Part shown: positions 29,394 through 39,177 of the stretch, one piece after another | How positions within the stretch are numbered: position 1 is the first letter of the stretch | How the letters are laid out: each line of letters begins with the position of its first letter | Source: Flavobacterium sp. K5-23 | Lineage (GTDB): Bacteria; Bacteroidota; Bacteroidia; Flavobacteriales; Flavobacteriaceae | Direction of reading: 5' to 3' | DNA length: 64,000 nucleotides | Assembly: GCF_023278045.1 (NCBI RefSeq) | Contig: NZ_CP056783.1 | Span: forward strand, 1,831,501 to 1,895,500 | Notes under the pieces: model-generated | Database searches by the model: none | The model's input: the letters and a program-made list of their open reading frames with translations, nothing else | Told to the model about the DNA's origin: nothing | Made by a program: the position numbers and the translations under genes

Positions 29394-30587
29394 TTATAAT
29401 GCGTTGTAAGCTGTTATTGCTTCTTTTAGAATGCGTACAGCTATTATTAAATCTTCTTTTTTAAGCACGTATGCAATTCGAACTTGGTTTAAACCTACGC
29501 CAGGAGTTGAATAGAAACCTGCAGCAGGTGCTACCATAACTGTTTCTCCTTTATAGTCATAACTTTCTAATAGCCATTGAGCGAAATCATCAGCGTTTTT
29601 AATAGGAAGTTCTGCAATGCAATAAAAGGCACCTTTTGGTGTAGCCACTTTTACCCCTTCAATCTTTTTTAACTCTTCAATAAGTGTGTCTCTACGTTCT
29701 CTGTATTCAGATATTACTTCATCAAAATAACTTTGAGGAGTATCAAGAGCCGCTTCACTGGCAATTTGAGCAAATGTAGGAGGGCTTAAACGTGCTTGAG
29801 CAAATTTCATTGCTGCAGTCATAAGCGCTTTGTTTTTAGAAACAATACATCCTATTCTTGCACCACACATACTATATCTCTTTGAAACCGAATCAATCAT
29901 GATCGCGTTTTCTTCTAATCCAGGAATGTTCATTACTGAATAATGAATGTCTCCGTCATAAGTGAATTCTCTGTATACTTCATCAGCAATCAAGAATAAA
30001 TCATGTTTTTTAACTATTTCAGCTAATTGCATCATCTCTTCTTTTGAATACAAATACCCTGTTGGGTTACCTGGATTACATATTAGAATCGCTTTTGTTT
30101 TAGGTGTAATTAATTTTTCGAAATCTGCAATTGCTGGAAGTGCAAAACCAGTATCAATACTTGAGATAACAGGTACTACTGTAACTCCAGATGCAGTTGA
30201 GAATCCGTTGTAATTAGCATAGAATGGCTCAGGAATTATGATTTCATCTCCTTGATCCATTGTACTTCCCATAGCAAACATTAATGCTTCAGATCCTCCA
30301 GTGGTAATAATTATATCGGCAACATCAATAGGTAAACCTTGAGATTTGTAAAATTGGGACAACTTAGTTCTATAGCTTTCAAAACCAGCAGAATGGCTGT
30401 ATTCTAATACTTTAATGTCAATGTTCTTAATGGCTTCCATTGCCACTTCAGGAGTTTTGATATCAGGCTGACCAATGTTCAAGTGATAAACTTTGTGACC
30501 TTTTTTCTTAGCAATTTCAGAATATGGAACCAATTTACGTATTGGAGATTCAGGCATTTGTAAGCCTTTGTTTGATATTTTTGGCAT
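29394..30587 (-). CDS. PLP-dependent aminotransferase, class I (AspC-like)
   Basis: 397 aa from ATG 30587 (MPKISNKGLQMPESPIRKL); a start 10 codons earlier is in frame but less typical. PLP-binding Lys lies in MIDSVSKRYSMCGARIG, the cofactor Asn/Asp in CNPGNPTGYL and IADEVYREF, and the substrate Arg in QVRIAYVLKKEDL. It probably transfers amino groups between aspartate, aromatic or similar amino acids and 2-oxoglutarate; the exact substrate is not determinable. Single gene. Confidence 0.9.
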   Translation of the reverse strand: MPKISNKGLQMPESPIRKLVPYSEIAKKKGHKVYHLNIGQPDIKTPEVAMEAIKNIDIKVLEYSHSAGFESYRTKLSQFYKSQGLPIDVADIIITTGGSEALMFAMGSTMDQGDEIIIPEPFYANYNGFSTASGVTVVPVISSIDTGFALPAIADFEKLITPKTKAILICNPGNPTGYLYSKEEMMQLAEIVKKHDLFLIADEVYREFTYDGDIHYSVMNIPGLEENAIMIDSVSKRYSMCGARIGCIVSKNKALMTAAMKFAQARLSPPTFAQIASEAALDTPQSYFDEVISEYRERRDTLIEELKKIEGVKVATPKGAFYCIAELPIKNADDFAQWLLESYDYKGETVMVAPAAGFYSTPGVGLNQVRIAYVLKKEDLIIAVRILKEAITAYNAL

Positions 30588-30791
30588 GATAGTTTTTATT
30601 GATATGCAAATTTGCAATTTTTTTTTTGGATTTCACATCCTGCTTTTCCTATTTATTGTTAAATATTTAATTTTTCGCTATGTTTTTTGTATTTTTATGG
30701 AAAGCTTTTCTTATTAAATGAATATGACTACGCTGTATGTATTTTTTGATAATATGCACATTTCTTTATAATGAAAGTAAACTCTTCAAGT

Positions 30792-32120
30792 ATGAAAAAA
30801 ACAGGTCTAATAATATTTCTTTTTATACATAGTATTTTTGTTTCAGCACAGAATGATTTTGTATTTGAAAAGAAAATAAATAAAGTCAGTATTCCTTTTA
30901 AAATGATAAATAATTTAATTTTTATTCCAATCGTTGTAAATGGAGTAGAATTGACATTTTTATTAGATTCAGGTGTTGAGGAGACTGTATTATTTAGTTT
31001 AGAAGATGAAAAAGAAATTAGTTTTAAAAATACAGAAAAAGTAATACTTAGAGGTTTAGGAAGTGATGAACCAATTCAAGGTCTGAAGTCTGGTAATAAT
31101 GTTCTTGAAGTAAGGGGTTTAGTGTCTAAAAACCATTTGGTTTATATTATTCTAGATCAAGATTATAACATTTCATCACATATAGGGATTCCTGTAAACG
31201 GGATTATCGGTTATACTTTTTTTAAAAGTAATCTTATTGAAATCAATTATAATAAAAAGAAGATTTATGTTTATGAAGATAATAGTCGAAACAGAAAAAA
31301 AATAGAAAGGAAATTTGATAAAGTGGCTATTAGTATTGAAAAAGCTAAACCATATGTAAATGGTTCGGTAGTTCTGGATGAAAAAATAATCCCGGTTAAA
31401 TTATTAGTGGATGTTGGGAACAGTGATGCTATTTGGCTTTTTGAACAAAAGTCTAATTCTATTATAATTCCTAAAAAAAATTTCGAAGATTATTTAGGGA
31501 AAGGATTCAGTGGTGATGTGATAGGAAAGAGGGCTCGAGTTTCAAAATTTCAAATTTCAAATTTCAATTTTATTAATCCAATAGCAGCATTTCCCGACTC
31601 TAGTTCTATTAAACACGTGAAAATGGTTTCAAGTCGTGCGGGTTCGATAGGTGGTGAAATTTTAAAACGGTTTTCGTTGGTTTTTGACTATAAAAATGAA
31701 AGTATGTTTTTAAGGAAAAACAAACTGTATAATAATCCTTTCTTGTATAATAAAAGTGGGGTTGAAATAGGGCACGCAGGTATGCAATGGGTTCAGGAGA
31801 CTGTGAAATTAGAAACATTTAAAGTATATACAGACGGTACTGACCCAATGAAAAACAAAAACACTTCTGGATTTAAATATAAATTTGAGTTAAAACCAGT
31901 TTATGAAATTGTGTCTGTTCGAAATGATTCACCTGCTTCAAAAGCCGGCTTAAAAAAAGGGGATATAATAAAATCAATTAATAAGAATCCTGCATATAAA
32001 TACACTTTACAAAATATTATATCTCTATTAAGATCTGAAGAGGAGAACTGGATAACATTCGAAGTAGAAAGAAGAAATCAGTCTTTAATCTTTAAATTTC
32101 AACTGCAAAATGTTTTATAA
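30792..32120 (+). CDS. aspartyl-protease-like protein with C-terminal PDZ domain
   Basis: About 442 aa from ATG 30792 (MKKTGLIIFLFIHSIFVSAQ, a signal peptide); an ATG at 30771 is also in frame. Two retropepsin-like lobes: FIPIVVNGVELTFLLDSGVEETVLF carries a DSG, where a catalytic protease has DTG or DSG; the second lobe has IPVKLLVDVGNSDAIWLF, where the DxG motif is altered to DVGNSD. A PDZ domain (NDSPASKAGLKKGDIIKSIN) ends the protein. A periplasmic aspartyl-protease fold, with activity uncertain because of the second lobe. Confidence 0.85.
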   Translation: MKKTGLIIFLFIHSIFVSAQNDFVFEKKINKVSIPFKMINNLIFIPIVVNGVELTFLLDSGVEETVLFSLEDEKEISFKNTEKVILRGLGSDEPIQGLKSGNNVLEVRGLVSKNHLVYIILDQDYNISSHIGIPVNGIIGYTFFKSNLIEINYNKKKIYVYEDNSRNRKKIERKFDKVAISIEKAKPYVNGSVVLDEKIIPVKLLVDVGNSDAIWLFEQKSNSIIIPKKNFEDYLGKGFSGDVIGKRARVSKFQISNFNFINPIAAFPDSSSIKHVKMVSSRAGSIGGEILKRFSLVFDYKNESMFLRKNKLYNNPFLYNKSGVEIGHAGMQWVQETVKLETFKVYTDGTDPMKNKNTSGFKYKFELKPVYEIVSVRNDSPASKAGLKKGDIIKSINKNPAYKYTLQNIISLLRSEEENWITFEVERRNQSLIFKFQLQNVL

Positions 32121-32122
32121 AA

Positions 32123-32160
32123 AAAGCGCTTCCTGATATTTATTCAGGAAGCGCTTGTGC
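32123..32160 (+). terminator. terminator between the PDZ protein gene and the DUF1573 gene
   Basis: 13-bp stem AAGCGCTTCCTGA / TCAGGAAGCGCTT; there are A-runs upstream but few Ts downstream, so it is stronger for the minus-strand gene. Confidence 0.75.
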
Positions 32161-32177
32161 TATATAATTATCAGTAA

Positions 32178-32567
32178 TTAATTTTCGGTTACTTCACCTT
32201 TTATTTTTAATGGAATCCTTCCATTATCATAGTTAGTTGCATTAGATTCTACGGTAATAGTTTTTCTAATAGGACCAGTAGTCATATTGTATTTCACTTC
32301 AATCTTAGCTGATTTTCCAGGTAAAATAGTATCATTTTGTTTTGATAATATGGTGAAACCAGAAGTAGATTGTATAGAAGTAATTATTAAAGGAGCATCA
32401 CCAGTATTTTTAAACTCAAAAGCTCTAATACCATTATCATTTCCTTTAGTGATAGTTCCGTAATCTATTGTGTTATTGCTGGCTTTAAATTCAATTTTAG
32501 CTCCGCTTTGTGCAAATCCAATACTGCTAAATAGTATAGCCGCTATTAATGTTGCTATTTTTTTCAT
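32178..32567 (-). CDS. DUF1573 domain protein, exported
   Basis: 129 aa with a signal peptide (TLIAAILFSSIGFAQ). An Ig/ASPM-SPD-2-like beta sandwich: IDYGTITKGNDNGIRAFEFKNTGDAPLIITSIQSTSGFT, PGKSAKIEVKYN. DUF1573 proteins are abundant in flavobacteria, with no assigned function. Confidence 0.88.
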   Translation of the reverse strand: MKKIATLIAAILFSSIGFAQSGAKIEFKASNNTIDYGTITKGNDNGIRAFEFKNTGDAPLIITSIQSTSGFTILSKQNDTILPGKSAKIEVKYNMTTGPIRKTITVESNATNYDNGRIPLKIKGEVTEN

Positions 32568-32794
32568 TTGAAATTATTTTGTTAAAGTAAATGTACTTTG
32601 TTTTAATTAGGACACAAATTTTTATTTCTCTTTTTATAGTGTACTTAATTATTTACTTTTGTTCCCTAATAAGATTGCAATAATTAGACCAAAGTAAATC
32701 TTGGTGAATAGTGTTGAAGATACAATTTACGACTATTCTACTAATTATATATTAATCTATTATTAAATTTTTGATTAAACTTATCCAATATACA

Positions 32795-35428
32795 ATGACA
32801 ATTCCTGCACAATTTGACGCTAAAACTATTGAAAACAAATGGTACGACTACTGGATGGAAAACAATTATTTTCATTCTGAGCCAGATCATAGAACTCCCT
32901 ATACTATTGTAATTCCTCCGCCAAATGTAACGGGAGTCTTGCATATGGGGCACATGTTGAACAATACGATTCAGGATGTTTTAATACGTAGAGCGCGTCT
33001 TAAAGGTTTCAATGCTTGCTGGGTTCCTGGAACTGATCATGCTTCGATTGCAACGGAAGCCAAAGTTGTGGCAAAGTTAAAAGCAGAAGGAATAAATAAA
33101 AATGATTTAACACGTGAGGAGTTTTTAAAACACGCTTGGGATTGGACTGACAAATATGGTGGCGTAATTTTGGAGCAGTTAAAAAAACTGGGTGCTTCTT
33201 GCGACTGGGAACGAACAAAGTTTACAATGGATCCTGATATGTCAGCTTCAGTAATTAAATCTTTTGTTGATTTATACAATAAAGGTTTGATTTATCGCGG
33301 ATATAGAATGGTAAACTGGGATCCGGAAGCCAAAACCACTTTATCTGATGAAGAAGTAATATTCGAAGAACAACAAGGGAAATTATATTTCTTAAAATAT
33401 AAAATTGAAGGAAGTGAAGACTTCTTGACAATTGCAACGACACGTCCAGAAACTATTTTTGGAGACAGTGCGATTTGTATCAATCCAAATGACGAACGTT
33501 TTGCTCACTTAAAAGGGAAAAAAGCGATTGTACCTATATGTGGTAGAGTGATTCCAATTATCGAAGATGAGTATGTTGATATCGAATTCGGAACTGGATG
33601 CCTAAAAGTCACCCCTGCTCACGATATGAATGACAAAACTCTTGGAGAGAAACACAATTTGGAAATTATTGATATCTTCAATGAGGATGCAACAATGAAT
33701 AGTTTTGGTATGCATTACCAAGGGAAAGACCGTTTTGTAGTTCGTGAAGAAATTGCCAAAGAATTGGAAACAATTGGTGCTTTAGCTAAAACAGAAATTC
33801 ACATGAATAAAGTGGGTACTTCTGAAAGAACAAAAGCCGTTATCGAACCAAGATTATCTGATCAATGGTTCTTGAAAATGGAAGATTTAGTAAAACCAGC
33901 AATCCAATCTGTATTAGTTGATGGAGATATTAAATTACATCCTAAACGTTTTGAAAATACCTACGCACACTGGTTGAATAATATTCGCGATTGGAATATC
34001 TCCCGTCAATTGTGGTGGGGACAACAAATTCCTGCTTATTTCTACGGAGATGGAAAAGAAGATTTTGTAGTAGCTGAATCAATCGAAGAAGCATTAGTTT
34101 TAGCTAAAGTAAGAACTAATAACCAAAACCTAACAACCCAAAACCTAACTCAAGATGTAGATGCATTAGACACTTGGTTTTCTTCTTGGCTGTGGCCAAT
34201 GTCGGTTTTTGGTGGAATAATGGATCCAGAAAGTGAAGATTTTAAATACTATTACCCAACAAATGATTTAGTAACGGGTCCAGATATTTTGTTTTTCTGG
34301 GTAGCGAGAATGATTATTGCAGGATATGAATACACTGATAAAAAACCATTTACAAATGTATATTTGACTGGTTTAGTTCGTGACAAACAAAGACGTAAAA
34401 TGTCTAAATCATTAGGGAATTCTCCTGATCCTTTGGATTTAATCGAAAAATTTGGTGCCGATGGTGTTCGTGTAGGATTGCTTTTAAGCGCATCTGCAGG
34501 AAATGACATTATGTTTGACGAAGAATTATGCAACCAAGGAAAAGGGTTTACCAATAAAATATGGAATGCCTTCAAATTAATCAAAGGTTGGGAAGTTTCG
34601 GATGCGATTCCGCAACCTGAATCTTCTAAAGTGGCAATTGAATGGTATGAAGCTAAGTTGCAACAAACACTTTTAGAAATTGAAGATAATTTTGAGAAAT
34701 ACAGAATTTCAGAAGCTTTAATGGGAACCTACAAATTAGTTTGGGATGATTTCTGTTCTTGGTTTCTTGAAATGATAAAACCTTCGTACCAACAACCAAT
34801 TGACAGCGTAACTTTTGCGAAAGCGATAGAAATGTTAGAAAACAACTTGAGATTATTGCATCCATTTATGCCGTTCTTGACAGAAGAGATTTGGCAAATA
34901 TTAGCTCCAAGAACAAAAGAAGAAGCATTGATTGTTTCTACTTGGCCAGAATTGAAACCGTTTAATGCGAGTTTAATTACTGATTTCGAAAATACGATTG
35001 AGGTAATTTCTGGAGTGAGAACAATCCGTAAGGATAAAAATATTCCTTTTAAAGATACTATCGAATTAAAAGTGATCAATAACGATAAGGTTTCAACTTA
35101 TTTTGATTCGGTTATCACTAAATTAGGGAACATCACTTCATTAGAATATGTAGCTGAAAAAGTAGATGGTGCCTTATCTTACCGCGTTAATTCTAATGAA
35201 TATTTTATTCCTATCACGGGAAGTATTAATGTGGAAGAAGAAATTGCAAAACTGACAACGGAATTGAATTATACTAAAGGTTTCTTGAAATCAGTAGAAT
35301 CAAAACTGGCAAATGAGAAATTTGTTGCTGGTGCGCCTGAGAAAGTTTTGGCAAACGAAAAACAAAAACAAGCTGATGCCTTGGCAAAAATTGAAACTAT
35401 CGAAAACAGTCTTGCTGGATTGAAATAA
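32795..35428 (+). CDS. valS: valyl-tRNA synthetase
   Basis: 877 aa from ATG 32795 (MTIPAQFDAKTIENKWYDYW); an in-frame TTG at 32771 is not needed. PPPNVTGVLHMGHML is the HIGH motif, RRKMSKSLGNSPDPL the KMSKS loop, and TTRPETIFGDSAICINPND marks the CP1 editing domain; GADGVRVGLLLSASAGNDIMF follows. The C-terminal coiled coil (EEEIAKLTTELNYTKGFLKS..) is typical. Its last ~95 bases are duplicated at 36.3 kb. Confidence 0.97.
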   Translation: MTIPAQFDAKTIENKWYDYWMENNYFHSEPDHRTPYTIVIPPPNVTGVLHMGHMLNNTIQDVLIRRARLKGFNACWVPGTDHASIATEAKVVAKLKAEGINKNDLTREEFLKHAWDWTDKYGGVILEQLKKLGASCDWERTKFTMDPDMSASVIKSFVDLYNKGLIYRGYRMVNWDPEAKTTLSDEEVIFEEQQGKLYFLKYKIEGSEDFLTIATTRPETIFGDSAICINPNDERFAHLKGKKAIVPICGRVIPIIEDEYVDIEFGTGCLKVTPAHDMNDKTLGEKHNLEIIDIFNEDATMNSFGMHYQGKDRFVVREEIAKELETIGALAKTEIHMNKVGTSERTKAVIEPRLSDQWFLKMEDLVKPAIQSVLVDGDIKLHPKRFENTYAHWLNNIRDWNISRQLWWGQQIPAYFYGDGKEDFVVAESIEEALVLAKVRTNNQNLTTQNLTQDVDALDTWFSSWLWPMSVFGGIMDPESEDFKYYYPTNDLVTGPDILFFWVARMIIAGYEYTDKKPFTNVYLTGLVRDKQRRKMSKSLGNSPDPLDLIEKFGADGVRVGLLLSASAGNDIMFDEELCNQGKGFTNKIWNAFKLIKGWEVSDAIPQPESSKVAIEWYEAKLQQTLLEIEDNFEKYRISEALMGTYKLVWDDFCSWFLEMIKPSYQQPIDSVTFAKAIEMLENNLRLLHPFMPFLTEEIWQILAPRTKEEALIVSTWPELKPFNASLITDFENTIEVISGVRTIRKDKNIPFKDTIELKVINNDKVSTYFDSVITKLGNITSLEYVAEKVDGALSYRVNSNEYFIPITGSINVEEEIAKLTTELNYTKGFLKSVESKLANEKFVAGAPEKVLANEKQKQADALAKIETIENSLAGLK

Positions 35429-35452
35429 GATTTCTAATTTTAATAAAAAAGC

Positions 35453-35485
35453 AAACCCGACTTATATTATAGGTCGGGTTTGTTG
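35453..35485 (+). terminator. terminator after valS
   Basis: Stem AAACCCGAC / GTCGGGTTT with a TTATATTATAG-type loop, then TGTTGTTTTT. Confidence 0.88.
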
Positions 35486-35578
35486 TTTTTAGTAGACATG
35501 GAATGCAAATCTGTAATAGGGTTAAGGAAATCTAAAATAGATTTGTTTTGTTAAAATGATTTTAAAAATTATCAGGTC

Positions 35579-36127
35579 TTATAAAAAGAAGTAGCCAATA
35601 GAAACTTGTGCTACACCATTTTTATTATTAAAATTAGTTGTTTTACTAATATCAGATAATCCAACATTATATCGAATACCAAAATTAAGTCCATTGTCTA
35701 GTTTGTAACCTAGTCCTGCATTAATACCATAATCTAATGAACGGAATGAGTCCTTTACATTGACACTTTCTTGTTTAGCAGAAAGCAAGAACCCAATTTG
35801 TGGTCCTGCTTCTAAACTAAGTCCTTTTGTTACATAATATTTACCCATTAATGGAATGTTTAAATAATTTAATGCTACCACATCTTTGTTTATAGCAAAT
35901 CCTTGACCCGAAAATAGTGCTTCAGGTTGAAACGAAAATTTTTCAGTTATAGGTATTTCTGCCAAAACTCCAAAATTAAAAGCCGTTACGGTTTCGGGCT
36001 TTGCGGTGTAATTTCCGCTAACTGAGGCAAAGTTTAGGCCCCCTTTAATCCCAAGTTTAATTTCTTGAGACTGAGCATTTAGTAATCCAAAAACTGTTAC
36101 TACTGCTGTAAATAAAATTTTTTTCAT
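35579..36127 (-). CDS. outer-membrane beta-barrel protein (porin family)
   Basis: 182 aa with a signal peptide (ILFTAVVTVFGLLNAQSQ). Eight-strand barrel pattern typical of Bacteroidota PorT/OMP_b-brl_2 proteins: EIKLGIKGGLNFASVSG, FGVLAEIPITEKFSFQPEALFSGQGF, NIPLMGKYYVTKGLSLEAGPQIGFLLSAK, ending VAQVSIGYFFL. No enzymatic motif. It lies between the two copies of the valS 3' end. Confidence 0.88.
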   Translation of the reverse strand: MKKILFTAVVTVFGLLNAQSQEIKLGIKGGLNFASVSGNYTAKPETVTAFNFGVLAEIPITEKFSFQPEALFSGQGFAINKDVVALNYLNIPLMGKYYVTKGLSLEAGPQIGFLLSAKQESVNVKDSFRSLDYGINAGLGYKLDNGLNFGIRYNVGLSDISKTTNFNNKNGVAQVSIGYFFL

Positions 36128-36278
36128 AATTTAAAATATAAGATTTATATGTCAAATAACAGATTTTTATTTGGATGCTAAATCTGTTTTAAAACAGTTT
36201 TAACATTGATTTAGTTACATTTAACAAAAGGTTATATTTATTCTCCCATTTTCTTAAAATTAAATTAATAAAAGTTTT

Positions 36279-36373
36279 CAAATGAGAAAGTTTTGGCAAA
36301 CGAAAAACAAAAACAAGCTGATGCTTTAGTAAAAATTACTACAATAGAGCAAAGTTTGGCTGGATTAAAATAA
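36279..36373 (+). pseudogene. duplicated 3'-end fragment of valS
   Basis: The reading NEKVLANEKQKQADALVKI continues to TTIEQSLAGLK and stop, matching the last ~30 codons of valS. The first ~42 bases after GAGAAAG are identical to valS; the remainder has about 15 mostly silent differences, as between orthologues rather than copying errors. A 24-base stretch of valS between two GAGAAA motifs is missing. There is no start codon or upstream coding sequence. Confidence 0.88.
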
Positions 36374-36397
36374 GGTTTTAGTCTATTTATAAAATTA

Positions 36398-36436
36398 AAA
36401 ATCCCATCTCGATGTAAAATAGAGACAGGATTTTTC
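36398..36436 (-). terminator. imperfect terminator hairpin after the S9 peptidase gene
   Basis: AAATCC..TCTC / GAGA..GGATTT with two central mismatches and A/T-runs on both sides. It lies 14 bases beyond the S9 peptidase stop codon (minus strand) and 25 bases after the valS fragment. Confidence 0.55.
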
Positions 36437-36449
36437 TTTCAGGAAACAA

Positions 36450-38357
36450 TTACTTTTTAGGCGTTTTTAAATATTTTTCTAAAAAAGCTAAAGTTGTTTT
36501 TGTTGTAGTAATTTGATTTTCCTTTTTTTGAAAACCGTGCCCTTCGTCTGGATATACAATGTATTCAACAGGAACCCCGTTTTTCTTAACACCAGCTACA
36601 ATCTCATTGCTTTCAATAGGAAGTACTCGAACATCATTTGAGCCTTGAAAAACCAGTAGAGGTTTGTTTATTTTGTCATAATTATAAAGGGGTGAAATCT
36701 TTTTTAGTCTAATACTATCTGAAGTATAAGGATCTCCCATTTCATCATACAAGGCTTTTCGGAAAGATTCCCAAAAAGGAGGGATGCTTTTTAGTGTTCG
36801 TGGCCAATTGGCAACACCAAATAAATCGACACCTACTTTAAATTCTTCTGGATGAAATGCTAATGCGCCAAGAACCATACATCCTCCATAACTTCCTCCA
36901 TATATACCAATGGCATTTGGATCAATATAATCTTGTTCTGCAAGCCATTTTTTGCCCCAGATACAGTCTTTTAAATCTCCATTGCTATGGTCTTTGTTGT
37001 CCATTTTGTAAAAAGTTCTTCCATAACCGCTGCTTCCACGATTATTTACGGCTAGAACGGCGTAGCCGCGATTTACTAAATATTGAATACTGTTTGAATA
37101 CCCAATGCGACTTTGCCCTCCAGGACCACCGTGTACCCAAATTAATGCAGGTACTTTATTGTCTTTGGATGCTTGAATTGGTTTGTAATAAATAGCAGGA
37201 ATTTCTTTCCCATCAAATGATTTAAAACGAACTACTTCCGCAGTTACCAAATCGTTTTGATTTATTTTTTTGTTTAAAACGGAGGTGAGTTGTTTCAGTT
37301 TTTTAGTAGGAATGTCATAAAGAAAAAGGTTTGCTGGACTCGTACTGCTTCCCACGGTGAGCAGGAGTTTGTTTTCGCTATTGGATATAATTATATTAGT
37401 AACATCCCCATCATTAAATGCAGGGAGATCAATTTGTTTTCCGGTAGCATGGTCAAAAAGAAGCACTTTGTTTTTTCCGTCATTGTTAATGAATATCGCA
37501 TGGTATTTTTCATTTTCACTTAAATACATATAATTAATATCCCATTTGTCCTCGAATATTTTTTCTGATTTTCCAGTATTGATATTGTATTTAACCAGAT
37601 AACTGAATTCTGTATCTTCATTACTTGAATAATACATAATACTGTCATTTTTCTCAAACGCCATTGGGTTCCAGTTTGCTTCTTTGTCAGTACTGAGCCT
37701 TTTGGTCGTTTTTGTTTTTCGATCGTACAAATACATTTCGTTTTTATCAGTCGTAATGGATTTGTTTAACGCGATGTATCGTTCGGATTTGCTTATCAAG
37801 GAAGGCGATAAGTCAGAATCGGTTTGGTATAAAACGGTTGGTTTCCAAGAAATAGTGTCTAGTTTTAATAAATCAAAATATTTTACATCTCTATTGTTAC
37901 TATTGATGTACATATTTTTTTTGTCTTGGCTCCAGCCAAAAAAACTATTGGCACTATTTTTCCAGGGAGTAATATCTTTTGGAGAAGTGCCTTTGCGATC
38001 CATTACATACAAGTGCGAATTCTCATTTCCACCTTCATCAGCAGAATAAATAAATTTAGAACTTCCGGGTAAATAATCTGTTGTAAAAATGCTCTCATTT
38101 GTAGATTTCGTCAACGCTATTGCAGTAGTATCTGAAATGTTTAACTCATAGGCGTTGTAGATTCCCGTTGCGTTATTCGTTATCAGTATTTTTGTCTCAT
38201 CAGCATTAAATCCTGATGCGCTAATGGATTTTGTATTGTATAAATCTTCTAAAGCATATTGTTCCGGCATACGTGCTTCTTGAGCTTTTTTACCCTCTTT
38301 ACAAGAAGTAATAATCAGTAATAAAAATGTCCCAAATAAAATCAGTGTTTTTTTCAT
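36450..38357 (-). CDS. S9 family prolyl oligopeptidase-like serine peptidase, lipoprotein
   Basis: 635 aa. Lipoprotein signal with Cys19 (IITSC). Residues ~40-370 form a WD40-like/DPP beta-propeller (repeated YSSNEDTEF, YSADEGGNENSHLYVM blocks). The C-terminal alpha/beta-hydrolase shows HGGPGGQSR (oxyanion region), nucleophile IYGGSYGGCMVLGAL, Asp in FQGSNDVRVLP and His in PDEGHGF. It should cleave short peptides at the cell surface or periplasm. Confidence 0.92.
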   Translation of the reverse strand: MKKTLILFGTFLLLIITSCKEGKKAQEARMPEQYALEDLYNTKSISASGFNADETKILITNNATGIYNAYELNISDTTAIALTKSTNESIFTTDYLPGSSKFIYSADEGGNENSHLYVMDRKGTSPKDITPWKNSANSFFGWSQDKKNMYINSNNRDVKYFDLLKLDTISWKPTVLYQTDSDLSPSLISKSERYIALNKSITTDKNEMYLYDRKTKTTKRLSTDKEANWNPMAFEKNDSIMYYSSNEDTEFSYLVKYNINTGKSEKIFEDKWDINYMYLSENEKYHAIFINNDGKNKVLLFDHATGKQIDLPAFNDGDVTNIIISNSENKLLLTVGSSTSPANLFLYDIPTKKLKQLTSVLNKKINQNDLVTAEVVRFKSFDGKEIPAIYYKPIQASKDNKVPALIWVHGGPGGQSRIGYSNSIQYLVNRGYAVLAVNNRGSSGYGRTFYKMDNKDHSNGDLKDCIWGKKWLAEQDYIDPNAIGIYGGSYGGCMVLGALAFHPEEFKVGVDLFGVANWPRTLKSIPPFWESFRKALYDEMGDPYTSDSIRLKKISPLYNYDKINKPLLVFQGSNDVRVLPIESNEIVAGVKKNGVPVEYIVYPDEGHGFQKKENQITTTKTTLAFLEKYLKTPKK

Positions 38358-38437
38358 AATTAAAAAATTTAGTAAGTATTTAGAAATCAGATGTTATACT
38401 ATCAAATATATGTAAAAAACGTGATTTTTGTAAAAAA

Positions 38438-38468
38438 AAACCTCGTTTATTGCTAAACGAGGTTTGTT
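38438..38468 (-). terminator. hairpin downstream of the PepSY gene remnant
   Basis: Stem AAACCTCGTTTA / TAAACGAGGTTT with a TTGC loop. On the minus strand a long T-run follows, so it terminates the receptor-PepSY transcript. Confidence 0.85.
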
Positions 38469-38629
38469 GATTTCTTTAAATTTGTATTAACCTAGTAAAA
38501 ACAAGAATAATAAAGGGAAAATTAATCCTGCTAATGCCAGTTTCCAACCTCTATTTTTCCAACTAAATTTACCTCCTTTAACCATTATTGTTCCAGTTAA
38601 TGCAATTGTTATTATACCAAACACATGTA

Positions 38630-39166
38630 TTATATGGCCCAAATTTTATCTAAAAATACATAGCTATATCCACAGATACTCATTACCTCTTTTTTGCTTG
38701 TAGCTTTTACGACATTAGTAATGAAATCTTCTACATCTTCCAATGAATTATAAAATTTATTAGAAAATTCTCGTTTGTATTTTGCCCACATTTTTTCAGC
38801 GGGATTAAGTTCTGGACTATATGGTGGTAGAAAAACCAAAACAATATTTTCAGGAATGATTAATTTTTTTGCCTTATGAAACCTTCCATTATCCAGCACC
38901 ATTATTTTGAGTTCTTTCGGATTTTCCTTTGAGAAATTATCTAAAAAAACTTGAAAATTATCAGCGTTGCAATGTGGGAGTATTAATTGAAAATGGTCTC
39001 CAGTTATGGGCGAAAAAGCTCCAGAAAGCCAAGTTGATTTAAAAACTTGTTGGAAAGCACAAATCGGCTTAACACTAATAGCAGTAACTGATTTTCCGTT
39101 TCGAGTGAACAAACCAAAACGCGATTCATCTTGAAAATACAAGTTTACAGAGTCAAAATCACCCAC
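38630..39166 (-). CDS. IS630-family transposase, DDE endonuclease half
   Basis: 178 aa from a GTG in the track of the frame, but the frame is open 45 bases further upstream to AAAAG near 39205. Catalytic pattern: YFQDESRFGLFTRNG (first Asp-Glu), VLDNGRFHKAK (second Asp) and LPPYSPELNPAEKMWAKYKRE (third acidic residue, DDE type). It probably forms one protein with the HTH half through a -1 slip at TTTTAAAAAG (39204-39213 on the complementary strand). Confidence 0.88.
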   Translation of the reverse strand: MGDFDSVNLYFQDESRFGLFTRNGKSVTAISVKPICAFQQVFKSTWLSGAFSPITGDHFQLILPHCNADNFQVFLDNFSKENPKELKIMVLDNGRFHKAKKLIIPENIVLVFLPPYSPELNPAEKMWAKYKREFSNKFYNSLEDVEDFITNVVKATSKKEVMSICGYSYVFLDKIWAI

Positions 39167-39177
39167 CGTATTTAGTG

